This document shows, piece after piece, positions 26,899-35,123 of a stretch of DNA of 50,255 bases. Origin of the DNA: Muricoccus nepalensis (GTDB lineage Bacteria > Pseudomonadota > Alphaproteobacteria > Acetobacterales > Acetobacteraceae); the NCBI RefSeq assembly GCF_006438825.1, contig NZ_RCZP01000040.1:1-50255 (forward strand). Direction: 5' to 3'. How positions within the stretch are numbered: position 1 is the stretch's first letter; each line of letters begins with the position of its first letter. The notes under the pieces were generated by a model, which had not been told where the DNA came from, searched no databases, and saw only the letters and a program-made list of their open reading frames with translations. The translations under genes and the position numbers were made by a program.

Positions 26899-27918
26899 TT
26901 AGGCCTCCACCGGCTGAGGCACGAGGTTGGCGTAAGGCAAGGCGCTGCCGGTCACGAGCGCAGCAGCCAAGCGGCCGTAGACGGCCGCTGCTGAACTGGG
27001 TGAGGCCTCGAGAGCGATACGGCCGTTGCGGGCGGCGTGACCGAAAGCGGCGCTGGCCTGCACTGGCTCTAGCACCGGTGCTTTGCCGGCCATTACAGCC
27101 GCCAAGTGCTCGAGCACCTCCCGGTCCACCGATTTACGGGCACCGAACTGGGTAGGCAGGATCCCGCTGAGCCGGAGAGCAGGGTTGAGTCGGCGCTGCA
27201 CCTTGCTGATTGTGCCGAGGATCAGGCCGACACCCATGCTGTCGTAAGGCTCGGTGCGGACGGGGATGATTACCTCATCTGCGGCAGCCAAACCCATCAC
27301 CGTCAGCATGCCTAGGTTGGGGGGCGCATCCAGTACGATGAAATCGTAGCGCTCGCGTGCGACCTCCAGCGCCTCACGGAGCGCGACGTCGAAGCCAGGC
27401 TCGCGGCGCCCATCAGTCTCCGCCAGGTCAATATGGCTCGGCACCAAGTCGAAGCCACCACGGGCAACCAGCAGCGGGCTATCTTGGCCGTAGATCGCCT
27501 GCTCCAGCGGAAGATCGCGCAGGATGACGTGGGCCATCGTACGTCCCTGGCGGTAAGCATCGACACTGCCACTAGCCATCATAGCGACCGTTGCAGTGGC
27601 TTGTGGGTCGAGATCAACCAACAGCACCCGCGCGCCGCGACGAGCCAGTCCGCATGCGAGATTAACAGCGGATGTGGTCTTGCCCACACCGCCCTTCTGA
27701 TTGGCTAGTATCAATATACGCGCATGACGCGGCTGACCATTCACCAAGCCCGCTGCCGCATGGGCTACTTCTTCAGGAATGGGCTCGCGGGCGTTCTCCC
27801 AGCGCGAAACACGCGGCTTGTCATAGGAGCGCTCAAGCACGGTGTTTAGCGCATCAGCCATTTCCGATTGGCTCAAGCGCAGCTGCTGTCGCAGCGTCCT
27901 CAGCTTGCCTCCGTCCAT
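26899..27918 (-). CDS. parA: Plasmid partition ATPase ParA with N-terminal HTH
   Basis: 339 residues from the ATG at 27918, preceded by GGGGACGG; a TTG at 27936 would add 6 residues. Residues 1-60 form an XRE-like helix-turn-helix (LRQQLRLSQSEMADALNTVL), the mark of type Ia ParA proteins that repress their own operon. NQKGGVGKTTSAVN (K75-T82) is the deviant Walker A, with VLLVDLDPQATATVAM and FIVLDAPPNLGMLTVMGLAA following. The upstream DNA holds a parS-like palindrome (27937-27958) and a second large inverted repeat (27994-28024), either of which may be the ParA operator. Confidence 0.92.
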   Translation of the reverse strand: MDGGKLRTLRQQLRLSQSEMADALNTVLERSYDKPRVSRWENAREPIPEEVAHAAAGLVNGQPRHARILILANQKGGVGKTTSAVNLACGLARRGARVLLVDLDPQATATVAMMASGSVDAYRQGRTMAHVILRDLPLEQAIYGQDSPLLVARGGFDLVPSHIDLAETDGRREPGFDVALREALEVARERYDFIVLDAPPNLGMLTVMGLAAADEVIIPVRTEPYDSMGVGLILGTISKVQRRLNPALRLSGILPTQFGARKSVDREVLEHLAAVMAGKAPVLEPVQASAAFGHAARNGRIALEASPSSAAAVYGRLAAALVTGSALPYANLVPQPVEA

Positions 27919-27936
27919 AGCCCGTCCCCAGTTCAA

Positions 27937-27958
27937 GGAGTTCTGACGTCAGAACTCC
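27937..27958. promoter_or_regulatory. parS: parS-like palindrome, copy 3, extended to 22 bp
   Basis: The third copy of TTCTGACGTCAGAA (27941-27954) is here extended by GGAG on the left and CTCC on the right into a perfect 22-bp palindrome. It begins 19 bp upstream of the parA ATG, so bound ParB or ParA there would probably block the parAB promoter or translation start. Confidence 0.68.
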
Positions 27959-27993
27959 CTTGTGCATGGAAGTTGTCCTTTCCTAATCGTCAG

Positions 27994-28024
27994 GTCAACG
28001 TCAACAGTCAAGGTTGACGTTGAC
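27994..28024. promoter_or_regulatory. GTCAAC inverted repeat upstream of parA
   Basis: GTCAACGTCAAC (27994-28005) and GTTGACGTTGAC (28013-28024) are perfect 12-bp inverted arms separated by AGTCAAG. Each arm is itself a direct repeat of the hexamer, and the spacer carries a near copy, so the hexamer unit occurs about five times in 31 bp. Its position 76 bp upstream of parA suits an operator or a second centromere-like site; the role is inferred. Confidence 0.55.
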
Positions 28025-29043
28025 TGATCTGCAAAGTAGCGGGGGCGGCGCACTCTGCTGATGCAGCAGATTGGCCGCACGACCCGCGCCACGGTCTATC
28101 GATGGCTGCCCTCCGAGGTTGAGGCGTCCTCCGCCCCAGTTGGCCTCGTTTCGTGTGCCGTGATGATGCTGATTGCCCACCATGACAGTCCAGCAGACGA
28201 CATTACTGGGCTGATGAACGGCGATCCGCGAAAGGGAGCGGCTGAACCTCACCTACTCTGCGGCGGCGCTAACCACCTATACAGCCTGCTAATGCCGAGC
28301 ACGGCTGGGGCAGAGATGACGCTCGTCGTCTTCCGCAGCTTCACGCCTGCGATCCGGCGACGAACATCGTACCCTGCCTCCGCTATCGGCGCATTGACGC
28401 CTTTGCCACAACGCCCACCAACGGGCGGGTGGTCTGGACCTGCGCCAACCCTTGGGTTCGGATCGGCCCTCGACGACAGCCATGCCGTTCTAACGGTGGC
28501 AGCCCGGGGTGCTAGGCGAGTCAACCGGGTGAGCCGTGGTCTCGGCGGGGCAGGGGGCTAGCCCTGTATTGGCCTGCGTGACTCACCAAAAACCCAGAAG
28601 AACTAGGCGAAAATTGCCCCACCAGCCGACCGTCCGCTGCCTCTCACGCACGATAATCCTCCCGCATCGTGCCCACTGCGTGCGGAACCGAACTGGCGCG
28701 CCGGTCATGGCCCATCAGTAGCCAGCACGCGAGGCGCTGCTCGACCCCGTGCCCTTCCATTGAAGGCCGCGCCGTGCGCGCTACCTGGCTGTGGCGGAGG
28801 AGGGCGTCGCGGAGAAGGAGAGCGCGCAGTACGTTGGGTTTGAGGCTGCGCCCCCGCATCACCGTATTGCCTGCATCATTTGCTACTAGCCCAGTCCTTT
28901 CTGCGCCCTGTGCGCGCTGGATCATTTTGCAGATCCTCTACCATTCAGTAACGGCGCGTTCACTCAAGCACTGCCATCATGACCAATAGCAGCAACCAAA
29001 AAGGCTTTAGCCTGCGTTAAACCGAATTCTGGGTTACTAAGCC
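28025..29043. other. Gene-poor stretch beside the partition operon
   Basis: About 1 kb in which I can support no gene. A 166-codon open frame runs from 28061 to 28561 and a 91-codon frame lies opposite, but neither has family motifs and both appear to be chance frames in GC-rich DNA. The stretch holds one degenerate lox-like site (28648-28672). Confidence 0.4.
28648..28672. repeat. Lox-like 9-7-9 site, copy 3 (degenerate)
   Basis: GCACGATAA (28648-28656), spacer TCCTCCC, then GCATCGTGC (28664-28672). The left arm is identical to copies 1 and 2, the right arm differs at two positions, and the 7-base spacer is kept. The G-rich flank shared by copies 1 and 2 is absent. Confidence 0.5.
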
Positions 29044-29229
29044 ATGACCGAAATTTTGCACACCATACAACGCGCTCCCGTCGATGGCAGCTTTTTCGGG
29101 CTGAGCGGAATGTCCGAGGAGAACCTGCTTCGACAGCTTGAGGCGGCGGAGCTAAAGATCATCGCGCTCCGAGAGGAGCTCGGGACGCGCCAGTCCAAAT
29201 CCTCCCCAGTATCTTCTTCCGCCGATTAG
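29044..29229 (+). CDS. Small protein of unknown function
   Basis: 61 residues from the ATG at 29044. The middle (MSEENLLRQLEAAELKIIAL) is a clear amphipathic helix and the tail is serine-rich. No family recognised. It stands before two DUF3606 miniproteins on the same strand in an otherwise gene-poor region. Confidence 0.4.
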   Translation: MTEILHTIQRAPVDGSFFGLSGMSEENLLRQLEAAELKIIALREELGTRQSKSSPVSSSAD

Positions 29230-29349
29230 CTCGAAGGCCGGCCCCAAATTCGCAATGCGGGTGCTAGTCAAACAATGCCCTGTGCTTGTGGTTGGAACCC
29301 GAACGGGTTCACCGCGCTCCAAGCTCTAGCAGCTTTAGTGGGTTGCCCG

Positions 29350-29541
29350 ATGTCGAACCGAAAATGGTTGATGCGTAGCAAGATTAACCTCGATGACGAG
29401 GCTAATGCTCGCTACTGGGCCACTATCTTCAAGGTCAGTGACCTGGACTTGGCGACTGCCGTGATGATCGTGGGATCGGACGCGAAGGACGTTGCCGCAT
29501 TCCTGGGAATAGCACCCATCGCCTCCTCGCCTGCACGCTAA
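29350..29541 (+). CDS. DUF3606-like small protein
   Basis: 63 residues from the ATG at 29350; a start at 29275 would add 25 residues that do not fit the family. The core INLDDEANARYWATIFKVSD, followed by LDLATAVMIVGSDAKDVAAFL, shows the RYW...F.V...L..AV..VG....V...L pattern of DUF3606, a short alpha-helical family common in alphaproteobacteria and of unknown function. A second member lies at 29854. Confidence 0.6.
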   Translation: MSNRKWLMRSKINLDDEANARYWATIFKVSDLDLATAVMIVGSDAKDVAAFLGIAPIASSPAR

Positions 29542-29853
29542 AGGGAACAGGCCTTGCCGGGAATAGCGAAGCGGTTGTTCAGCGAACGGTGAGGATTTCT
29601 GCTTCGATCGCAGGGCAGCTCCCAAACGACCTCGTCAACCCCTTCAGGCGGGGCATCACGTCGCTCACGACCTATAAGCCTGCCAACATTTTCAGGGCTT
29701 GCATGAAGGTGGGGGCGGCCCGCTTCGGCTTCGCCATGTTCACTGTGCCTTATTAGCTCAACCGCTTGTAAAAATTGGGCTGCGTTGGCTTGACGTGAGT
29801 AGCTTCGAGCTTAGTTCCTGGGCCAAGAATAAGAAGCGGAAAAGCGACGTCCG
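29542..29853. other. Intergenic region between DUF3606 genes
   Basis: 312 bp in which I see no gene, strong hairpin or repeat. Confidence 0.4.
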
Positions 29854-30039
29854 ATGGTACTCGAGAAGGCTATGGCGCTCCCAGCTGGAGGCGCGAGGAT
29901 AGACCTGCAGGATCCGGAGAGCGTCCGGTACTGGGCTGAAGTCTTTGGTTTGGACGAAATCGACCTTATGATGGCCGTCCTGACGGCTGGGCGTCGGCCT
30001 CAAGATGTGGCGCTACTGCTCCGCCGGCCCTGGCGCTGA
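29854..30039 (+). CDS. DUF3606-like small protein
   Basis: 61 residues from the ATG at 29854. The core IDLQDPESVRYWAEVFGLDE plus IDLMMAVLTAGRRPQDVALLL fits the same DUF3606 pattern as the protein at 29350 (RYW, F, AV, V..LL). Such proteins often occur as scattered single genes; function is unknown. Confidence 0.6.
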   Translation: MVLEKAMALPAGGARIDLQDPESVRYWAEVFGLDEIDLMMAVLTAGRRPQDVALLLRRPWR

Positions 30040-30221
30040 AGTGCAAAACGTCGAGATCAAAGAGGGTCTTTGGGCGTCAGACACAGTATGGCGTGCTAAT
30101 TTGCTACTTAGTTGCAGGAAGCGGTGAAGGTTGGTTGTCGGGTAGCGCCTCAACGGCGCGCCAGCCCTAGCTGGGACGGGCGGCTTGTCGCAAGCGTGAC
30201 GCTAACCCTCAGTGGATGGCG

Positions 30222-30428
30222 TCAGGCGATTTCATTATCGTTGGGCACGGCTGGGCATCGAGGCGGGCCGGCCTCTACCGCGAGCATGGCAAGCACCGCT
30301 CCGCCCGTCGTTCTGAACGTCCCGAGGAGGTTGCCCCAACCATCGAGAACCATGACGCCGGGGGCTGCCTCGAAGACCTGCCACTCAAAGGTGGCATCGG
30401 CGCCGGCTGGGACCTTTCTGCGTTCCAT
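30222..30428 (-). CDS. Small protein of unknown function
   Basis: 68 residues from the ATG at 30428, with GAGG upstream at suitable spacing. The segment FEWQVFEAAPGVMVLDGWGN looks like a short beta-meander, followed by a helix. The opposite strand also has an open frame of 93 codons. I prefer the minus strand because its composition is more protein-like, but this is a weak call. Confidence 0.35.
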   Translation of the reverse strand: MERRKVPAGADATFEWQVFEAAPGVMVLDGWGNLLGTFRTTGGAVLAMLAVEAGPPRCPAVPNDNEIA

Positions 30429-30520
30429 GTGCGGGCCTCGGATCCGCGTTTTGCGGCCGCGCTCAGTAAGCCGCGAGATGGCTTAAGGAAGCGTTAGCGG
30501 AGGCAGAAGGGTGAGAACCG

Positions 30521-30817
30521 TCAGTTGGTGCCCTGCTCCAGGCTGCGCTTGGCTTCGGTGACCAGATGGCGGTCGCTGTCAGATGCAACGAGGCCAGCCG
30601 CCGAGAACAGCTTGAAGGCTTTCATCACCTCCTTTGCGCTGGTCTCCAGCGCTGTCTCCAGTTGGCGTCCTGGCCCGTCCCAAAAGTCTTCCACCTCGAT
30701 GGGCGGCTGAGTTTTGAGCTTGCGATGGGCATTGAGATAAAACGTCTGGGCGTGTTTGAACCTCAGCAGCGCTCGCCGAAGCTGATCTGTCGCCTGTGCT
30801 TCGTCTCTGCTGCTCAT
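30521..30817 (-). CDS. Small helical protein of unknown function
   Basis: 98 residues from the ATG at 30817. The sequence is helical and charged (SSRDEAQATDQLRRALLRFK; KEVMKAFKLFSAAGLVASDS). Its start overlaps by 4 bp (ATGA) the stop of the serine-recombinase tail on the same strand, so the two were translationally coupled before the recombinase lost its front part. No family recognised. Confidence 0.55.
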   Translation of the reverse strand: MSSRDEAQATDQLRRALLRFKHAQTFYLNAHRKLKTQPPIEVEDFWDGPGRQLETALETSAKEVMKAFKLFSAAGLVASDSDRHLVTEAKRSLEQGTN

Positions 30818-31042
30818 GCCGCCTCCTGATCAATTGCCGTTTCCTGCACGTGAGCCAGGACGCGACGGACTGCCGTGGCGGCCCAAGCGCCGGAGCGTGG
30901 TGTCTGGATACCCTCGGCGTCCAGCTTAGAGGCGATGGCTCGGAGGGACAGGCCCTCCGCCTGTGGCGCGGGGATAGGCGACGAATCCTCCGCCTCACGG
31001 TTGCTTGAGACATCCCGCAAGCGGACGGTATCCGCCAATGGG
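30814..31042 (-). pseudogene. Serine recombinase, C-terminal remnant
   Basis: The last 60 or so residues contain LSLRAIASKLDAEGIQTPRS, then GAWAATAVRRVLAHV. This is the C-terminal DNA-binding helix-turn-helix of resolvase/invertase-type serine recombinases (usually SLR.IA..L...G..T..GG.W....V..VL). The catalytic N-terminal domain is missing: the gene is cut at 31043 by an IS66 end beginning GTAAGCG. An open frame into the IS provides a chance start at 31095. Confidence 0.65.
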
Positions 31043-31461
31043 GTAAGCGATGTGCTGAGGCCCTTGGTGGTCAGGTGGTCGCGGGCCAGTGCCAAGGCAT
31101 GAGCTGGTCGATGCGGCTCTGAGGCGAGCCGTCGACGAGGCGGGTGAGGAGATCGGCGAGGTAGGTCTGGGGATCGACGCCGTTCAGCTTGCAGGTCTCG
31201 ATGAGCGAGGCGACGGCAGCCCAGTGCTCACCGCCCTCGTCAGATCCCGCGAACAGCGCGTTCTTGCGGCTCAGCGCGATGGGTCGGATGGAGCGCTCGA
31301 CGGCGTTGGTGTCCAGGTCGATGCGGCCGTCCTCGAGGAACCGGGTCAGCCCCTCGCGACTCTTCAGTGCGTAGCGGATCGCATCCGCCAGATCGCCTCG
31401 TCCGGGCACGCGGTCGGGCATCGTCAACTTGCCGGCCTCGGTGCGAGTACTCTGACTGATT
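31043..31461 (-). mobile_element. IS66-family remnant (right end)
   Basis: The terminal GTAAGCG at 31043 is the usual IS66 end. The last third of tnpC lies inside, on the minus strand. The element is cut at about 31462 by an IS6-family element; no tnpA or tnpB appears beyond it, so only this end is left. Confidence 0.7.
31071..31461 (-). pseudogene. IS66 TnpC transposase, C-terminal fragment
   Basis: The frame ending at 31071 reads DLADAIRYALKSREGLTRFL, then GRIDLDTNAVERSIRPIALS, RKNALFAGSDEGGEHWAAVA and LADLLTRLVDGSPQSRIDQL. This is the conserved IS66 transposase end with the final catalytic Glu in NAVER. About two thirds of the protein, including the earlier Asp residues, are gone because an IS6-family element sits at the cut. 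Confidence 0.82.
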
Positions 31462-32275
31462 GGCAGCAGGCCCAAGGTGATCAGGCCCGCGCGGCGGCCC
31501 CGCTGACGTCGGACCACACCTCGAACGCACGCACTCTTGCGGCACGGTGCTCGCTGGCGTTGAGGTGGGCGCGGCGAAGATAGAAGAGGTTGTTGATCCC
31601 GTCGTGGGCTGAGAGGAAGCGCTGTGCCTGGCCTGCAGACTTGAACCGTTTCATCTGGCGCTCTCGTCGTCGCGTCGGCTGATGCGAGTTCTCTGCCCGA
31701 TTGTTCAGCCCCTTATGCTGCCGGTGCTCGACCGAGGACATCACCTCCTTCTTAGCTGCGCCATAGCTGGCCAGTTTATCGGTGATCATGACGCGCGGTG
31801 GCCGCATCTGCCGCTTCAGCAGCTTCCTGAGTAGCCGCTTGGCAGCTTGCTTGTCCCGTCTGCTCTGCACCAGCACGTCGAGTACCATTCCGGCTTGGTC
31901 GACGGCGCGCCAAAGCCAGTGCGTCACACCATTGATCTTGAGGACGACCTCATCCAGGTGCCACTTGTCACCGGCGCGTGGCAGTCGGCGCCGGATCCCG
32001 TTGGCAAAAGCCTGACCGAACTTGCGGCCCCACTGGCGCAGCGTCTCGTGGCTGACCACGATGCCGCGGAAGGCCAGCATTTCCTCCACCATCCGCAGGC
32101 TGAGCGGGAAGCGAAAGTAGAGCCACACCGCCTGGCTGATGATCTCGGCCGGGAAGCGGTACCCGGCAAAGCTGGGGCACGTTGCGGGGGCAGTCATCCC
32201 ACTCGCCTACCTGGAAGTGAGCCGCTCGGGCAAGCCGGCAGCCGGCCAAGTTGACGATGCCCTTGGCACAGTGTC
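31462..32275 (-). mobile_element. IS6-family insertion sequence
   Basis: A complete IS6-type transposase is surrounded by weakly matching ends: GGCAGCAGGCCCAAGG reading inward from about 31462, and GACACTGTGCCAAGG reading inward from about 32275. The size of about 0.81 kb fits the family. The ends are approximate and I found no 8-bp target duplication. It interrupts IS66 DNA on the left and stands 60 bp before the repeat-protein gene on the right. Confidence 0.6.
31481..32197 (-). CDS. IS6-family transposase
   Basis: 238 residues with all three catalytic blocks: KWHLDEVVLKINGVTHWLWR (first Asp), VMITDKLASYGAAKKEVM (second Asp) and NNRAENSHQPTRRRERQMKR (Glu). The N-terminus has GYRFPAEIISQAVWLYFRFP, typical of the IS26/IS6 group. 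Length is normal and no stops are seen, so this copy is potentially active, unlike most transposases in the window. Confidence 0.9.
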   Translation of the reverse strand: MTAPATCPSFAGYRFPAEIISQAVWLYFRFPLSLRMVEEMLAFRGIVVSHETLRQWGRKFGQAFANGIRRRLPRAGDKWHLDEVVLKINGVTHWLWRAVDQAGMVLDVLVQSRRDKQAAKRLLRKLLKRQMRPPRVMITDKLASYGAAKKEVMSSVEHRQHKGLNNRAENSHQPTRRRERQMKRFKSAGQAQRFLSAHDGINNLFYLRRAHLNASEHRAARVRAFEVWSDVSGAAARA

Positions 32276-32333
32276 GGATTAAGATCGGCTTCACACTCTT
32301 CCTTCATACTGAGCAGGTTCCACGGGGGCTTTC

Positions 32334-34988
32334 ATGTCTGGCGCCGTTAGCAACGGCACATCTGCCTTCTACACCAGCCTGCCGAGCGGCTATGCCGTGA
32401 CCCCGGCCACGACCGGCAGTGCTGCGCCAGCGGCAAAGCCTGCCGACATCATCGACATTCGCGTCCCGCTGCCCTCCGGCACCTTCACGGTGCGCGAAGG
32501 CGACAGCTACTCCGTGCGCGAACTCTTCGGCTTCCCCAGCGCGGATCTGATGCGCGTAGCCCTTCGAGGGGATGCCGGCGGCAAGTTGACGCTGCGCGGC
32601 GAGGACGTGACGGGCCGGACCGACTTCGACCCCATGGATTACAACCAACTCCAGTACCTGGCTGGTTCTGACGGAGGCACGGAGGAGCTGGTCGCCGTGG
32701 CCCGTTCCGGCACGAAGAGCCCTGGCGGCACCTGGACGAACATTCGGGACAGCGCGCCCCTGCAGCTTACCGCCCAGGTGACAGGCACGCGCTCCCTCGC
32801 TGCCGCCGCGGCCCTGCGCACGGACGTGTCCGGGGGGACCGACGCCGACTACCTGCACCTCGCGCAGAGCGCCGCCGTCTTTTCGGCGGTTGTCAGCCGC
32901 AAGGCGCCCACTCTCGCCAGCGTCGGCGACATCACCGTCAAGGCCGGGGACAGCCTGGCGGTGCATGACCTTTTCACCGCCGGCGCCAACACCGCCCTCT
33001 ACCGCGTGGCCATCCGCGACGAGGACGCGGGCTCGGGCGCGCGGCTGCTGCTGGGCGGCAAGGACGTGACCCACCGGGTCGATTTCACCCCGGCGGAATT
33101 CATCAACCTCCAGTTCGTCGCCGGCGAGAGCGGCAACGCGACCGACCTGATGGTCGTGGCCCGCGCCGGCACGCAGGGCGCGGATGGCACCTGGCGCAAC
33201 ACCGTCGACAGCCCGGCCCTCAGTCTCACGGTTGCCGCCACAGGGGCGCGGTCGGTCAATGTGGCGGCGGCGCTGCGCACGCCGGCCGAGGCGGGCGATG
33301 CGGATGCCGCCTTCCTCAAGCTGGCACAGGACGCTGCGGTCTTCGCTCCCTCCGGCGCCCGCTCGGCGCCCAAGGTCACGGCCAGCGGCGACATGACGGT
33401 GAAGGCGGGCGACATGCTCTCCCTTCGCGACCTCTTCCCCACGGGCCGTTCGCCGGAGCCCGCCCTCTACCGCGTCGCCCTGCGCGATGATCCAGACGGA
33501 CGCTCGGGCGGGCTCCTGCTGCTGAACGGCAAGGAGGTGACCGGCCGCACGGACTTCTCACCGGAGGAATTCCTCTCCCTGCAATACGTTGCCGGGCCCG
33601 AGGGCGGGGCTCAGGACATCCTCGTGGTGGCGCGCGCGGGCAAGTCCAACGGCAGCGGCGGACTGACCGCCGTGGTGGACAGCCCGCCGGCCGTTATCCG
33701 CTCAGAGGTGACGGGCACGCGCTCCCTCGGCGCCGCGCAGGCTCTGCGCTCGGAACTTGACCCCGACGACTCGGATGCTGACTTCATGAAGGTCGCCACC
33801 GAGGCCGCGCTCTACACGCCGTTCGGCAGCCAGACGGCACCCGGCCTTGTCACCGCCGGCAACTTCACAGCCGCGGCAGGGGACCATTACGCGCTGCGGG
33901 ACCTCTTCGCCTCTCCCTACGATGCCAAGGTCAACCTGACCGGCTACCGCGTGGCCTTGCGGAACGAGGATACCGCATCCGGCGCGCGCCTGATGCTGAA
34001 CGGAGAGGACGTCACCAGCCGGCTCGACTTCACGCCGGCCGAGTTCAACTCGCTTCTCTTCGTGGCCGGGGAGGACGGGAGCGCGCAGGACCTTCTGGTG
34101 GTGGCGCGCAGCCAGACGGCAACCGGCATGGTCGTGGACAGCCGCGCGGTGCAGGTGACGGCCAGCGTCTCGGGGGAACGCTCGATCAACGCCATGCCTG
34201 CCCTGCGGGACCTCCCCGGCAGCGACGCCTACGCCCGGATCGCCCAGGACGCGGCGACCTACGCGCCGCTGGGTAGCCAGAAGGCGCCTGCCCTTTCCAC
34301 GCTCGGCGACTTCACGGCGGCGGCAGGCGATCTTTTCTCGATGAACATCCTCTTCGACACGGCGGGTGGGGTCTTCGACACCGGCATGACTTACCGTGTC
34401 GCCATGCGGGACGACCCCTCGGGCACGGGAGGCGGCGCGCTGCTGCTGAACGGGCAGGAGGTGACGGGCCGCACGGGGTTCACCGGCGCGGAGTTCGCCG
34501 CCCTGGTCTACCGGGCCGGGCCCTCCGGCAGCGCGCAGGATCTGCTGGTGGTCGCCCGCCGGACGGACGCCAGCGGCCGCGTCGTTGACAGCCCGGCGAC
34601 GGAGATTACGGCGCGGAGCACTGGCACGCGCTCCCTCAACGCCCTCTCCGCCCTGCGCACGCTCGGTGCCACGGGCTTCGATGCGGTCGTGCAGGATGCC
34701 GCCGTCTATCGCCGCAGCGGCGCCGCCACGCTGGCCAGCCCGGTCGGGCCGGCTAAACCCAGCCTGCCGGGTGCCGCGCTGGCCGCTGCGATCGGCGCCT
34801 ACAAGGCGAGCGGCGCGTCGAAGGGCACCACCGCGCTTGACCTCTCTCCCCTCTTTGCTGGCAGCGGTGCCACGAAGGGAATGGCGGAACTCGCCATCCT
34901 GTTGGGCAGTGGCACGATCGGCGGGGTGAGGACGACCGGGGGCGACATCGCCAAGCTCTCTGCGCTGGCCATCAAGTACGCGCCCTGA
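32334..34988 (+). CDS. Large protein with five ~150-residue repeats
   Basis: 884 residues. Five tandem repeats start near residues 45, 190, 344, 501 and 650 (period 149-157). Each has the order AGD...L.DLF, YRVALRD, GG.LLLNG.EVTGRTDF.P, EF..L.YVAG..G.AQDLLVVAR, VDSPA, TGTRSL and a last helix with AQDAAVYAP. The pattern resembles the short beta-domains repeated in large bacterial surface and type I-secreted proteins, but I cannot name the family. The C-terminus (about 805-884) is different and rich in Gly, Ala and Ser. There is no signal peptide or membrane helix and there are no cysteines. The gene begins 59 bp after an IS6 element, so its native promoter may have been replaced. Confidence 0.7.
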   Translation: MSGAVSNGTSAFYTSLPSGYAVTPATTGSAAPAAKPADIIDIRVPLPSGTFTVREGDSYSVRELFGFPSADLMRVALRGDAGGKLTLRGEDVTGRTDFDPMDYNQLQYLAGSDGGTEELVAVARSGTKSPGGTWTNIRDSAPLQLTAQVTGTRSLAAAAALRTDVSGGTDADYLHLAQSAAVFSAVVSRKAPTLASVGDITVKAGDSLAVHDLFTAGANTALYRVAIRDEDAGSGARLLLGGKDVTHRVDFTPAEFINLQFVAGESGNATDLMVVARAGTQGADGTWRNTVDSPALSLTVAATGARSVNVAAALRTPAEAGDADAAFLKLAQDAAVFAPSGARSAPKVTASGDMTVKAGDMLSLRDLFPTGRSPEPALYRVALRDDPDGRSGGLLLLNGKEVTGRTDFSPEEFLSLQYVAGPEGGAQDILVVARAGKSNGSGGLTAVVDSPPAVIRSEVTGTRSLGAAQALRSELDPDDSDADFMKVATEAALYTPFGSQTAPGLVTAGNFTAAAGDHYALRDLFASPYDAKVNLTGYRVALRNEDTASGARLMLNGEDVTSRLDFTPAEFNSLLFVAGEDGSAQDLLVVARSQTATGMVVDSRAVQVTASVSGERSINAMPALRDLPGSDAYARIAQDAATYAPLGSQKAPALSTLGDFTAAAGDLFSMNILFDTAGGVFDTGMTYRVAMRDDPSGTGGGALLLNGQEVTGRTGFTGAEFAALVYRAGPSGSAQDLLVVARRTDASGRVVDSPATEITARSTGTRSLNALSALRTLGATGFDAVVQDAAVYRRSGAATLASPVGPAKPSLPGAALAAAIGAYKASGASKGTTALDLSPLFAGSGATKGMAELAILLGSGTIGGVRTTGGDIAKLSALAIKYAP

Positions 34989-35123
34989 CCCAATCTGCGC
35001 GCGCCTCGATCACAGCGCACTCTTCAAGGTCGGCGTACCGCCAAAAAGTTCCGCGCAACCAAGCTTGCCCGATCAGCTCGGAGGACAGGTCTTCGGCATG
35101 GGCTCCTGGCTGCGATGCAGCGT

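Noticed and set aside
24874-27936. RepABC-type replicon
   Set aside because: Gene order, separate repA transcription, iterons and the RepA_C-type initiator do not match repABC, in which repC follows repA and repB in one operon.
28061-28561. 166-codon plus-strand frame near the partition locus
   Set aside because: No domain, no ribosome-binding site, and mixed composition on both strands; probably chance.
32304-33074. 256-codon minus-strand frame at the start of the repeat protein
   Set aside because: Low-complexity antisense frame; the plus-strand repeats are regular and protein-like.
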